A program made the position numbers and the translations under genes. A model generated the notes under the pieces. That model was not told the origin of the DNA and ran no database searches. It saw only the letters and a list, made by a program, of their open reading frames with translations. From Paulinella micropora (lineage: Eukaryota > Cercozoa > Imbricatea > Euglyphida), in assembly GCA_009731375.1 (NCBI GenBank), contig BJOX01000343.1, positions 249,169 to 313,168 on the forward strand: a stretch of DNA of 64,000 nt, read 5' to 3'. The stretch's first letter is position 1; each line of letters starts with the position of its first letter. This document shows positions 47,413-60,576 of the stretch, piece after piece.

Positions 47413-47622
47413 CGCTGTATGTATCACCTACTTGCGAAACTCGTCAAGGACTGGATAGTCAAATTATTTCGAGTGCCAATTGAGGAAAATATCGAGGATA
47501 TATTTACCAAAATACATTTCACGGTTGAGAAAGTCATTTACTTGGCTAAAAAAAATTCCTTCTTGTTGGATAGGCAGAATCGCGCTCGTATTGGAATGAA
47601 ACCTGATCAATTTGCGTATTGA
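47404..47622 (+). pseudogene. Relic of copia-type RNase H / Pol C-terminus
   Basis: A 70-residue open stretch with LVKDWIVKLFRVPIEENIED followed by IFTK. This matches the copia Pol C-terminal pattern of a V-x-x-G-x-I-x-L stretch then VPTEENxADIFTK. The 5' side is cut by the foldback element; the stop is at 47,620-47,622. It is not from the R retroelement, as no similarity was seen between them. Confidence 0.55.
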
Positions 47623-49140
47623 ATTTACCAACGGGGTCTACCTTTCTGGACACATTATAATCTCAGTATATATAAGTTATTAATTTTCCGCATACACACC
47701 TACCGATTGTCTTAGGGTAAAAGTTTATTGAGAGCTAGGGTGCAAAGAACGTGTCAGCGCCAACCAGATGACCCTCGCTTCTAAATACTTGCCCCCAAAT
47801 ACACACATAGTGGTTCGGTTTGATTGCGGCGGCTGAGACAACGAGAGGTGGAAAAGGATAATGGCGCAACATGGACTAGTGACATCCTGTCACTTACTAG
47901 TTGCTACTCAGCCCTAAGCTATTATTATTTTGTAGTGCTTAAGTGTAAGGAGTGGTGTGTGTTTTGTTTGTGTCTGACGAAAATAAAAATCGTCTCAAAA
48001 TCACCCTCCGTTTTGGCTCTCCCGTGTCTGTTTTGCATCTAATTTCCTTGGCCTATGTCTTGTCTGACTGGCCTACCACCCCCCTAAGAGATTGCCACCA
48101 CCTTTGGTGGAGGATTTATTTCGTTTGTGCAAACAGTGTTTATGCTAATCGAATAGATTTCTGTCTGTGTCTTGTCTGTCTGTTTTCCTCAGCCTCCTTA
48201 CACTTCCTTACGTTATCCTAACGTTTGTGTGAGGCTAACCACGTGTGGCTATACAGACTGGAGTCTGAGTGTGTTGTTGGTGTCTATTCGTCTCGTAAGA
48301 AGAATGTGCGAGGCCAGGTTAAGTGTAGAAATGCTTGCAGGAAACAGACAGTAGGTCTTTTCACTTCCTGTGGGTATGCTAGCGAAGCACTCCTCTGGCT
48401 CGACAGTATGTCGACGATCAATCTAGTGAACACTATTGTGTTATTATACCACTAGAGACACACTTCGTGACCCACAATCACCAACTTGACACACAATCGT
48501 TAGTGTCAGAGTCATACACACAACTAGTGTCTTGCCGTGCCGCTATTTGGGCCTCTGTGCAAAGTTTCACTCACTGTTGTTTTTGTGCACTGCACACTCC
48601 TTACACCCCCTCAGCTCCTTTCCTACACTCCACCACTACCTTTCCTTCTTCCTTCGCTTGGGGAAGTGGCTTTTTCAAAATGCTTGAATGAATTTGGATT
48701 ATAGAAAAAATCTAGGCTGTGACTCCACTCTTGACGGTCGGTTAAAATCAAAAGATATTCAAGCCGGGATCTAAATCCACTTAATCCTTAGCACTCTGAG
48801 AATATTAATAACCTAATCTTCCTCCACTGCAAAAAGAGAGGAAAACAGTATGGTGGGAAAATATAGTAGACTGTCAAAGCCAAGCAACGAAAAGGAAACA
48901 GAGAACCATTTCAAAATGTCAGCCCTAACGATAATATTATCCGGCGTAAAAAGTAGTACATGTTACCTGTCTTAATATTATCGTTTTCAACCTGCTCAAA
49001 ATGTATATAAAAACGGGTATAATCATATCTTGACTAGATATAGCTCATCTATACATCACTGCGCATAGTGGTATAAGAAAAGGTCGCATATTTACCTATC
49101 TGTGCCTACAGTCGGCAGCGCGATGGTTGGCGTAGGTGCC
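47623..49140. other. Non-coding DNA right of the copia relic
   Basis: Possibly contains the 3' LTR of the copia relic (TG-rich DNA 47,830-48,460), but no second LTR is available to define it. A 13-bp perfect inverted repeat (AACGATAATATTA, 48,927-48,939 and 48,973-48,985) is present. No gene supported. Confidence 0.4.
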
Positions 49141-49246
49141 CCCCCCCCCCCCCCCCCCTCCCGCCACNNNNNNNNNNNNNNNNNNNNNNNNNNNNNNNNN
49201 NNNNNNNNNNNNNNNNNNNNNNNNNNNNNNNNNNNNNNNNNNNNNN
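49141..49246. other. C-run and assembly gap
   Basis: Poly-C at 49,141-49,158 leading into N (49,168-49,246). Confidence 0.9.
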
Positions 49247-49440
49247 ATACTTCCTCTAAGGCATACTGATGCAGCTGATGGCACGATCCGTTTCCGGACA
49301 TGAGCCTCCATGCCCTTGTTCGAGGTGCTCCATCCCCACCTAGTCAGTCTCTCGACTGATTATAGGGGACACCGATGGAGCTCCTGAGGGCAAGACTACA
49401 CTAAGCGGCCGAGGTTATTCCGCAGTCCCAACAATCTCTT
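49247..49440 (-). repeat. Interspersed repeat fragment (SINE body?), copy A
   Basis: Shares with 49,826-49,986 the blocks CCCTTGTTCGAGGT, AGTCTCTCG, CCGATGGAGCTCCTGAGGGC and CACTAAG. Both copies lie near AAT repeats and the tRNA-like block at 50,706. Confidence 0.6.
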
Positions 49441-49760
49441 GCAAAACGTTGCCGAATGTGCAAGTGCGTACACCAAGCATGGTTGCTAGAACTACCTCAA
49501 AACCCCACCCATAACAATTTGGTATCCGCTGGGTCCACGGGCTATCAACCTGCATAGCGGAGTTTAAGATTTTCGACAGGCGCCCAACGACCCTCCTCCC
49601 CAGCATCATCCACCAAATGGTTTTGAGTTAGCATCACAGTTTAACTCCGTAAGGCCATTGGGCTGGAGCTATGATAAACAAGCGTGACTAAGTTTTTATC
49701 ATCAAGTGTTACCCTCAAATATATCACAGTCAACACTCCGAGAAAAAAGATATACTTCAA
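49441..49760. other. Unique DNA between repeat copies
   Basis: Nothing recognised. Confidence 0.4.
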
Positions 49761-49764
49761 CAAC

Positions 49765-49798
<34 letters not shown>

Positions 49799-49986
49799 GT
49801 AATAATAATAATAATAATATTATTGTATCTGAGGCGTACTGACTGATGCAGCTAATGACATATCCTCAACGAACATAAGCCTCCAATACCCTTGTTCGAG
49901 GTCCTCCACCCCCCCGTGTCAGTCTCTCGCCTGATGATCGGGGCCACCGATGGAGCTCCTGAGGGCAAGACTGCACTAAGCCGAGG
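49761..49986 (-). repeat. AAT microsatellite and repeat fragment, copy B
   Basis: AAT run (49,763-49,820) directly joined to a second copy of the 49,247 repeat. On the minus strand this reads as a body ending in an ATT tail, as in many SINEs. Confidence 0.6.
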
Positions 49987-50705
49987 NNNNNNNNNNNNNN
50001 NNNNNNNNNNNNNNNNNNNNNNNNNNNNNNNNNNNNNNNNNNNNNNNNNNNNNNNNNNNNNNNNNNNNNNNNNNNNNNNNNNNNNNNNNNNNNNNNNNNN
50101 NNNNNNNNNNNNNNNNNNNNNNNNNNNNNNNNNNNNNNNNNNNNNNNNNNNNNNNNNNNNNNNNNNNNNNNNNNNNNNNNNNNNNNNNNNNNNNNNNNNN
50201 NNNNNNNNNNNNNNNNNNNNNNNNNNNNNNNNNNNNNNNNNNNNNNNNNNNNNNNNNNNNNNNNNNNNNNNNNNNNNNNNNNNNNNNNNNNNNNNNNNNN
50301 NNNNNNNNNNNNNNNNNNNNNNNNNNNNNNNNNNNNNNNNNNNNNNNNNNNNNNNNNNNNNNNNNNNNNNNNNNNNNNNNNNNNNNNNNNNNNNNNNNNN
50401 NNNNNNNNNNNNNNNNNNNNNNNNNNNNNNNNNNNNNNNNNNNNNNNNNNNNNNNNNNNNNNNNNNNNNNNNNNNNNNNNNNNNNNNNNNNNNNNNNNNN
50501 NNNNNNNNNNNNNNNNNNNNNNNNNNNNNNNNNNNNNNNNNNNNNNNNNNNNNNNNNNNNNNNNNNNNNNNNNNNNNNNNNNNNNNNNNNNNNNNNNNNN
50601 NNNNNNNNNNNNNNNNNNNNNNNNNNNNNNNNNNNNNNNNNNNNNNNNNNNNNNNNNNNNNNNNNNNNNNNNNNNNNNNNNNNNNNNNNNNNNNNNNNNN
50701 NNNNN
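49987..50705. other. Assembly gap (719 N)
   Basis: Run of N between repeat copy B and the tRNA-like block. Confidence 0.95.
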
Positions 50706-50785
50706 ATACTGGTGGCACCGACGGGAATCGAACTGGCGACAGGGCCCAGATGGTAGAACTTGACCACTGGGCTATCACGGTGTCC
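50706..50785 (-). repeat. tRNA-like SINE head
   Basis: On the minus strand it starts GGACACCGTGATAGCCCAG and holds a full A-box (TAGCCCAGTGG) and a B-box with one mismatch (AGTTCGATTCC), ending GGTGCCACCA. The T-stem does not pair well, so this is a tRNA-derived repeat rather than a working tRNA gene. Confidence 0.55.
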
Positions 50786-50786
<1 letters not shown>

Positions 50787-50860
<74 letters not shown>

Positions 50861-50985
50861 TTTATTATATCAATACATTTGAAATCTACAATGTTTTTTC
50901 AAACCATACATGCGTGCATCTAAACATATGCATGCACAGACACATGCTTACACGAACGTATAATACATTATACATTATTCCTATG
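50787..50985. repeat. AAT microsatellite and AT-rich DNA
   Basis: AAT run to 50,857, then unremarkable DNA. Confidence 0.8.
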
Positions 50986-51059
50986 ATGTAGTGAATTGTC
51001 TATAGAAGCAAAAAGCAAGGCAAGGAGGATGAAAGGAAGCAGGAGAACGGGAAGCCCGG

Positions 51060-51400
51060 AGGAGGAGGAGGAGGAGGAGGAGGAGGAGGAACAGAGAAAA
51101 AAGAGAACGAGGAGGAGAAGGGTGAGGAGAGGGATGATGAGCAGGAGGAGGAAAAGGGGAACGAGGAGGAGAAGGAAGAGAATGAGAATAATGAGAAGAA
51201 CGAGAAGAAAGAGAAGAAAGAGAAGAAAGGAGGAGAAAAAAGAAAAAGGGGGATGAGGAGAACAAGGAGGAGAAGGAGAAGAACTTGAAGGAGAAGCAGA
51301 AGGAGAAGAGGAAGAGGAAGAGGAGCATAGGGAGGAGGAGGAGGATGAGGAGGAAGAAGAAGGAGAAGAAGAAGAAGAAGAAGAAGAAGAAGAAGAAGAA

Positions 51401-51447
<47 letters not shown>

Positions 51448-51515
51448 AGAGGAGGAGGAGGAGGAGGAGGAAGAAGAAGAAGAAGAAGAAGAAGAAGAAG
51501 AAGAAGAAGAAGACG
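51060..51515. repeat. GGA/GAA purine microsatellite
   Basis: Long purine strand; no gene. The last exon of the peptidase gene starts just to its right. Confidence 0.9.
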
Positions 51516-51518
51516 TGC

Positions 51519-51587
51519 TCAGGAGGCCATGGTCTGCTGGATGTCGGCGATGGTTTTGGGCGCGTCCGTCAATACCTGCGGCCCATC
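51519..51587 (-). CDS. Peptidase last exon: [20 protein letters not shown]
   Basis: 69 nt, acceptor gtgcag, ending in TGA. The PK-x-x-x-DI end is usual for the family. Confidence 0.95.
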   Translation of the reverse strand, partial: DGPQVLTDAPKTIADIQQTMAS

Positions 51588-52540
51588 CTGCACACACCAC
51601 GCAACACATTTCATAGTCGCTTCTTTCTTCTTCTGTTTTTTTCTTCTGTCATCAATATCATCATCATCATCATCATCATCCTTTTCTTCTTGTTCTTTTC
51701 TTGTTCTTGTTCTTCTTGTTCTTGTTCTTCTTCCTGTTCTTCTTGTTCTTGTTTTTCTTCTTCCTGTTCTTCTTCTTCCTGTTCTTCTTCTTCCTTGTTC
51801 TTCTTCTTCCTGTTCTTCTTCTTCCTTCTTCTTCTTCTTCTCCTCCTCCTTCTCCTCCTTCTTCTTCTTCTTCTTCTTCTTCTTCTTCTTCTTCTTCTTC
51901 TTCTTCTTCTTCTTCTTCTCCTTCCTCTCCTTCCTCTTCTTCCTCATCCTCCTCATCCTCCTCATCCTCCTCTTCTTCCTCTTCTTCCTCATCCTCCTCA
52001 TCCTCCTCATCCTCCCCTTCCTCCCCTTCTTCCCCTTCTTCCCCTTCTTCCTTCTTCTTCCTTCTTCTTCCTTCTTCTTCTTTTTCTTCTTCTTCTTCTT
52101 CTTCTTCTTCTTCTTCTTCTTCTTCTTCTTCTTCTTCTTCTTCTTCTTCTTTCCTCTTCTTCTTCTTCTTCTTTCTTCTTCTTCTTCTTCTTCTTCTTCT
52201 TCTTCTTCTTCTTCTTCTTCTTCTTCTTCTTCTTCTTCTTCTTCTGCTTCTTAAGCGTAGGATGTCGTAGCATATTGCATAGGTGATGTGTACATAAACA
52301 TATCATACGAACCTTGGTTATCCTGACGTTGTCTTCTATCCGAATCCCTATGCCCTTGTACTGCAGACCACACCGCAACAACTTGATACATTTAATTGTA
52401 CCACAACGATTGGTCATATATTGAACGGCAGACAATCCCACAGCCACTTCCGCATGAGTTGTATTGCAACCGATTCCTCACACATGGACCTGAAAAAAGA
52501 CCACAGCCACTTTCTGATAGAATCTCTTCCTCAACAGAAG

Positions 52541-52600
<60 letters not shown>

Positions 52601-52729
52601 TATTTGCACCTTGTCTGGAACATCAGCGCTCATGGGCAGATATAGACCCTGACGAATCCCGCGTAGGTACATACATACATACATACATACATACATACAG
52701 ACATAGAAAGAAAGAAAGAAAGAAAGATA

Positions 52730-52761
<32 letters not shown>

Positions 52762-52906
52762 CAAAGAAAGAAATGAAGAAGAAAGAAGAAGGAAAAAAGA
52801 AAGAAGGAAAAAAAGAAAGAAAGAAGAAAGAAAGAAAGAAAGAAAGAAACGTTTATCGCGGAAGTAGTGAGGAAAGGCGAAGCTGGGTTGGCGTAGATAG
52901 ATAGAT

Positions 52907-52953
<47 letters not shown>

Positions 52954-53002
52954 GTAGGTAGATAGGTAGATAGGTAGATAGGTAGATAGGTAGGTAGGTA
53001 GG

Positions 53003-53046
<44 letters not shown>

Positions 53047-53102
53047 ATAGATAGATAGAATAGATAGAATAGATAGAATAGATAGATAGATAGAATAGAT
53101 AG

Positions 53103-53133
<31 letters not shown>

Positions 53134-53175
53134 AGATAGATAGGATAGATAGATAGATAGATAGATAGAGATAGA

Positions 53176-53273
<98 letters not shown>

Positions 53274-53522
53274 CATAGATAGGTAGATAGGTAGGTAGAT
53301 AGGTAGGTAGGTAGGTAGGTAGGTAGATAGATAGATAGATAGATAGATGGATAGATAGATGGATAGATAGATAGATAGATAGAAAGAATAGAATAGATAG
53401 ATAGAATAGATAGATAGAAAGAGTAGATAGAATAGATAGATAGAATAGATAGATAGAATAGATAGATAGAATAGATAGATAGAATAGATAGATAGAATAG
53501 ATAGATAGAATAGATAGATAGA

Positions 53523-53580
<58 letters not shown>

Positions 53581-54490
53581 GGATAGACGGATGGATAGAT
53601 AGATAGATAGATAGATAGATGGATGGATGGATGGATGGATGGATTACCGGCTCAATCGTGATGATCATGTTGGGCTTCAGCTCAAAATCTGCACACAAGT
53701 TTAGGTAAGTATGTATGTTTGTATGCTTGCATGTATGTATGTATGCATGTATGTATGTATGTATGTATGTATGTATGTATGTATGTATGTACGTATGTAT
53801 GTATGTACGCACGCATGCATGCATATGCATAACTGCATGTCAAGAGATCGGACCACAGACATACATGCATCCATCCACAACACATGCGCCGCACATACAA
53901 AAGAGAACGTGGAGAAATAGAATAAGAAAGAGAGAAGGATTGAGAAAGCAAGACAGAAACACTCACAGGAGTGGAAAAAAAGAAAGCTGTGTATATATTT
54001 TCATATATCTGAGAGAGAGAGAGAGAGAGAACAAGAAGGAACGACTATACTGAAGGTGTGCGTATATCTGGTATGTATGTGTGTTTGAGGGGGTGGGGGG
54101 GGGGGGGGGGGGGGGTGTGGGGGGGGGTGGNNNNNNNNNNNNNNNNNNNNNNNNNNNNNNNNNNNNNNNNNNNNNNNNNNNNNNNNNNNNNNNCCCCCCC
54201 CCCCCCCCCCACATACACACACACACCCCACCCTCTTACTCCCATCTCACCCACCCCTGCACACCCAGGCTTACATCCTTTCCTCCCCTTTGTTTCTTGT
54301 CTCTCCTCTCATTTGTCTCCTTTCTCTCTTTCACACTCTCTCACTCTCTTCCCTGCCCAATCGTTTCTGTACCGAGCCTTGCAAAACATCTTCCTACCTA
54401 CCATGTCTAGCTGTGTGTATATCCGTGTATCTGTGCGTGCTCGTGGATACATGTAGATATGTGGGTAGATGGCAGGGTGAGCATATAATG

Positions 54491-54539
<49 letters not shown>

Positions 54540-54540
54540 C

Positions 54541-54585
<45 letters not shown>

Positions 54586-54643
54586 CAGCATGGGCTGAGC
54601 TGGTCTGGCCTTGGTTGGGTCTTGAGCCAGATAGCTAGATAGC

Positions 54644-54712
<69 letters not shown>

Positions 54713-54855
54713 GGATAGATGGATAGATAGGTAGGTAGGTAGGTAGATAGATAGATGGATGGATAGATAGATAGATAGATGGATAGATAGATAGATAGAT
54801 AGACAGATAGATAGATAGATAGGTAGGTAGGTAGGTAGGTAGGTAGGTAGGTAGG

Positions 54856-54922
<67 letters not shown>

Positions 54923-55136
54923 CTAGGTACAGTATAAGCTCAGTTGCAGCTTGGCCTTGTTTGGATCTTGAGGAAGCACCTTCAGCTTTTGTAACCCCTA
55001 CCCACACACATGTACGTATGTATGTACGTACGTACGTACGTACGTATGTCTGTATGTATGTATGTATGTATGCATGTGTGTATGTGTGTATATGTGTATG
55101 CATCTTGCAACTTTACCCAGCTCCCCCTCTGTTCTC

Positions 55137-55176
<40 letters not shown>

Positions 55177-55216
55177 TTATTTTTTTTTTTTTTTTTTTTT
55201 TTTTTGNNNNNNNNNN

Positions 55217-55257
<41 letters not shown>

Positions 55258-56122
55258 CTCCTCTTTCTCCTTTTCCTCCTTTTTCTCCTTCTTCTTCTTC
55301 TTTTTCTTTTTCTTCTTTTTCTTCTTCTTCTTCTTCTTCTTCTTCTTTTTCTTCTTCTTTTTCTTCTTTTTTTCTTTTTCTGCTTCTTCTTCTTGCTCTT
55401 CTTCTTCTTTTTCTTCTTCTTTTTCTTCTTCTTTTTCTTTTTCTTTTTCTTCTTCTTCTTCTTCTTCTTCTGTTCTTTTTGTTCTTTTTGTTCTTTTTCT
55501 TGTTCTTCTTCTTGTTCTTCTTCTTGTTCTTGTTCTTGTTCTTCTTCTTCTTCTTCTCTTCTTCTTCTTCTTCTTCTTCTTCTTCTTCTTCTTCTTCTTC
55601 TTCTTCTTCTTGTTCTTCTTCTTGTTCTTCTTCTTGTTCTTGTTCTTCTTGTTCTTGTTCTTCTTGTTCTTGTTCTTCTTGTTCTTGTTCTTCTTGTTCT
55701 TGTTCTTGTTCTTGTTCTTCTTGTTCTTGTTCTTGTTCTTCTTCTTGTTCTTCTTCTTGTTCTTCTTCTTGTTCTTCTTCTTGTTCTTCTTCTTGTTCTT
55801 CTTCTTGTTCTTCTTCTTGTTGTTGTTGTTCTTCTTCTTCTTCTTCTTCTTCTTCTTCTTCTTCTTCTTCTTCTTCTTCTTCTTCTTCTTGTCTTCTTCT
55901 TCTTCTTGTCTTCTTCTTCTTCTTCTTCTTCTTCTTCTTCTTCTTCTTCTTCTTCTTCTTCTTCTTGTCTTCTTCTTCTTCTTCTTCTTCTTCTTCTTCT
56001 TCTTCTTCTCCTGTGCCATGATGGCCTGTGCGAGATGCAGATATGTTTATACATAACCGCACTCGCAGTGTGGCCAGGCTCCAAATTTTCTCTGACTCTC
56101 TTTCTCTCTGTCTCTCTCTCTG

Positions 56123-56163
<41 letters not shown>

Positions 56164-56814
56164 CTGCGCCATGATGGCCTGGGCAAGGTGGTGAAGCTGC
56201 CGGAGAGAGGAACCAACCACTGCTTTCTGAGATGTGAGGAGAAAGAGGAAAAGGAAGGAGGAGAAGGAGGAGGAGGAGGAGGAGGAGAAGAAGAAGAAGA
56301 AGAAGAAGAAGAAGAAGAAGAAGAAGAAGGAGGAGGAGGAGGAGGAGGAGAAGAAGAAGAAGAAGAAGGAGAAGAAGGAGAAGAAGGAGGAGGAGAAGGA
56401 GAAAAAGGGAGAGGGAGAGGGATAAGGAGAAGGAGAAGGAGAAGGAGGAGGAGAAGGAGGAGGAGAAGGAGGAGGAGGAGAAGGAGGAGGAGAAGGAGGA
56501 AGAGAGGAGGAGGAGGAGGAGGAGGAGAAGAAGAAGAAGAAGAAGAAGAAGAAGAAGAAAGACATACTTGTGTGCTTCATACAAACATGTAAGAAGGCAC
56601 GCGTGGAAGAGTATACAGCGCAAAGGCAAAGAGGCATCGGCTCACACACCTGAATGCACTCCTGGTTCGCTTCCAACACGATGGAGTATAAGTCCGCCTA
56701 CCCACACGACATAACAAAGACGTGCAATAAAAAATTATCAACACGATAACGTACAAACGGCAACAAAAAACTCTGTGCATATCTTACACATAAGTGATAT
56801 TCGGTATATTTTAA

Positions 56815-56846
<32 letters not shown>

Positions 56847-56933
56847 ATATCTATCTATCTATATTCTATCTATCTATATTCTATCTATCTATATTCTATC
56901 TATCTATTCTATCTATCTATTCTATCTATCTAT

Positions 56934-56997
<64 letters not shown>

Positions 56998-57036
56998 ATC
57001 TATCTAATCTATCTAATCTATCTAATCTATCTAATA

Positions 57037-57095
<59 letters not shown>

Positions 57096-57119
57096 ATATC
57101 TATCTATCTATCTATCTAT

Positions 57120-57203
<84 letters not shown>

Positions 57204-57552
57204 CGACCTACCTACCTCTACCTACATATATACACCTATTTGCCTATCCATTGTGCTGTGTAGGTTGTAGCCACCTGCGCAGGAGAGAATTTCCCGTTGA
57301 CGGGGAAGGTGCGTGATATATCACTGCAGTAGCCCTCACAACACGGCAGTTCATACATACATACATACATACATATGTACATACATACATGATTGCATAC
57401 ATACAGACATACATAGATGCATACGTACATACATATATACAAACATACATACATACATACACGTGCATCACTGCAGTAGCCTTGACACGACAAGAACAGC
57501 GAGCTACATACATACTTACATGCAATAAGACCGACAGACAGACAGACAGATG

Positions 57553-57597
<45 letters not shown>

Positions 57598-57607
57598 GTA
57601 GGTAGGT

Positions 57608-57688
<81 letters not shown>

Positions 57689-57745
57689 GTGTTACATGGT
57701 TCTGCGATCCGGAGTCCATGAGTACCATGTCGCCGTCGCTGCCAC

Positions 57746-57836
<91 letters not shown>

Positions 57837-57886
57837 TATATATAGATATATATAGAGAGAGATATATATATAAATAGGTAGATAGG

Positions 57887-57930
<44 letters not shown>

Positions 57931-57964
57931 TAGACAGATAGACAGACAGATAGATAGATAGATG

Positions 57965-58029
<65 letters not shown>

Positions 58030-58043
58030 GTAGATAGGTAGAG

Positions 58044-58110
<67 letters not shown>

Positions 58111-58144
58111 CCATCCGTACCACTGGTACGAGACGCCACCACAC

Positions 58145-58201
<57 letters not shown>

Positions 58202-58226
58202 CAGTAGTAGTAGTAGTAGTAGTAGT

Positions 58227-58287
<61 letters not shown>

Positions 58288-58318
58288 CTAGTATAGTAGT
58301 AGTAGTAGTAGTAGTACA

Positions 58319-58384
<66 letters not shown>

Positions 58385-58410
58385 GCGAGTACTACGAGTA
58401 CTACGAGTAT

Positions 58411-58498
<88 letters not shown>

Positions 58499-59544
58499 AC
58501 TACTACTTCTACTTCTACTTCTACTTCTACTTCTACTTCCACTTCTACTTCTACTACTTCTACTTCTACTTCTACTTCTACTTCTACTTCTTCTACTTTT
58601 TCTAGTTCTACTTCTACTTCTGGCTATTCTGTGGTCAGTACATCGACCGCAGCTGTATGTATGTATGTATGTATGTATGTGTGTATGTAGAATAAGGAGA
58701 GGGAGAAGAAGAAGGAAAAGAAGAAGAAGAAGAAGAAGAAGAAGAAGAAGAAGAAGAAGAAGAGGAGGAGGAGGAGGAGGAAGAGGAGGAGGAGGAGGAA
58801 GAGGAGGAGGAGGAGGAGGAGGAGGAGGCAGAGGCAGAGGCAGAGGCAGAAGCAGAAGCAGAAGCAGAAGCAGAAGCAGAAGCAGAAGAAGAAGAAGAAG
58901 AAGAAGAAGAAGAAGAAGAAGAAGAAGAAGAAGAAGAAGAAGAAGAAGCAGTGTACCGCATCTGGGAGTCGAGGGAGAGGTAGTGCAGCGTGCAGGCGTT
59001 CGCACCCGACGCCACCACACTGACACACACATTCAGGCATGCATATATACAAACAAGCATTCACAAATATTTCCTTCACATCTGTGGGCGGAGGGAGAGA
59101 TAGTGGAGCGTGCGCCACTCCACGACCCACATACTCCGACATGCAGATATACAAACAAGCACTCACATATATTTACTTCACATCTGTGAGTCGAGAAAGA
59201 GAGCGTTGTATATATGCATGTGTTGAACCAAGGGAAGGAGAGTCGTTTGGAGCCGCGGCTCTTGACTTCGTATTGGAAGGTGGCCGCTAAATGCTCCTCC
59301 ATCATACCTGCACGTCGTGTATGCGCGTGTGCATGTATGTATGTATGTATGTATGTATGTTAGTAAGTACGTAAGTGTATGTATGCATATATGTAATACT
59401 TACATAGGTACGTACGTAGGTATGTATGTATCAATCTATGTATCTATGCATAAATGAATACACGGATTAACTTTCTTGCACAAATGCTAACATGACTAAC
59501 ATACTTACTTGGCTCTAAAATATATCTGTAACGTATGTATAAAC

Positions 59545-59596
<52 letters not shown>

Positions 59597-59817
59597 TATT
59601 TCTTTCTTTCTTTCCTTCTTCTTTCTTTCCTTCTTCTTCTTCTTCTTCTTTTTCTTCTTCTTCTTCTTCTTCTTTTTATTCTTTTTCTTCTTCTTCTTCT
59701 CCTCCTCCTCCTTCTGCTCCTGCTTCTGCTTCTTCTTCTTCTTCTTCTTCTTCTTCTTCTTCTTCTTCTTCTTCTCCTCCTCCTCCTCCTCCTCTCTCTC
59801 TCTCTCTCTCTTTCTCT

Positions 59818-59881
<64 letters not shown>

Positions 59882-60539
59882 GCACCTGGCTTACATGTTC
59901 GCATCACCTGCGCGAAAGCTGCAGACTGCCCACACACCACATACATACATGTATGTACACGAGAGAGGAGGGGAAAAGGCGGTAAGTTTCCGGAAAATCG
60001 CCGCAAAGACCGCGGGATTCCTGCTGCTCTCGGCCAACCCTACCTCTAACCCTAACTTCAAAAACAATAACCATAACAATAATAATAATACTGACGGCGT
60101 GGCGTGAAGCGGCTTGCATCAGCGCGATTTCGCTGTTGGATTTCACCACCCGCTGCGGCTCCAAGAGGCGGTTCCTGTGCAATCGTAACAAGAAATATAT
60201 ATAAAAGTGGTGACAACGAGATACGCGCAACGATAACAAGAAGTACATATAAAATGGTAACAACAACAAGACGGATAATAATACTTCGCTGTTCGAGTTG
60301 CTCGAAGATACTGTTCTTGTGCAAGAAGGAGAAGAAGAAGGATATAAGAAAAGAATAAAACAACAAGATTGAAATCGAAAATGACAATATGGCGGTGGGA
60401 CTGGACCACCTGCTGCAGCTCCAGAGTGCTGTTCTTGTGCAAGAAGCAGAACAAGCAGCAGAGATAACAAGATCATGACAACAACAAGACTGGAAACACT
60501 TGACCAAAAAAAAAGAGAAAAAGTGGCCTACCCCCCCCC

Positions 60540-60576
<37 letters not shown>

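Larger units (their letters stand above)
53705..54930. repeat. TATG, GA, G/C-run and GATA microsatellites (intron with gap)
   Basis: TATG 53,705-53,825; GA 54,012-54,030; G-run, N (54,131-54,193), C-run; CT-rich 54,280-54,350; GATA 54,490-54,920. The missing His exon should be in this intron region. Confidence 0.85.
57540..58620. repeat. GATA, GTA, CTA and CTT microsatellites (introns)
   Basis: GATA 57,545-58,108 broken by one exon; GTA/GCA 58,145-58,316; CTA 58,318-58,470; CTT and CTTCTA to 58,620. Confidence 0.9.

Noticed and set aside
50706-50785. Functional tRNA gene
   Set aside because: A and B boxes are good, but the T-stem has mismatches and it sits among repeat fragments.
52851-52882. 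Exon between TIEP and GIGIRIED with FAFPHYFRD or [10 protein letters not shown] reading
   Set aside because: Phases do not fit; the exon at 52,610-52,648 ([13 protein letters not shown]) fits both sides exactly.
55138-56629. Very long frames of Leu, Lys, Glu, Ser or Phe on both strands
   Set aside because: Translations of TTC/GAA/poly-T repeats open in several frames at once; only the short non-repeat blocks between them carry gene signal.
57696-57738. Retroviral-type aspartic protease fragment (LMDSGSQNH)
   Set aside because: D-S-G here belongs to the M24 peptidase GDMVLMDSG block, shown by in-phase joining to neighbours on both sides.
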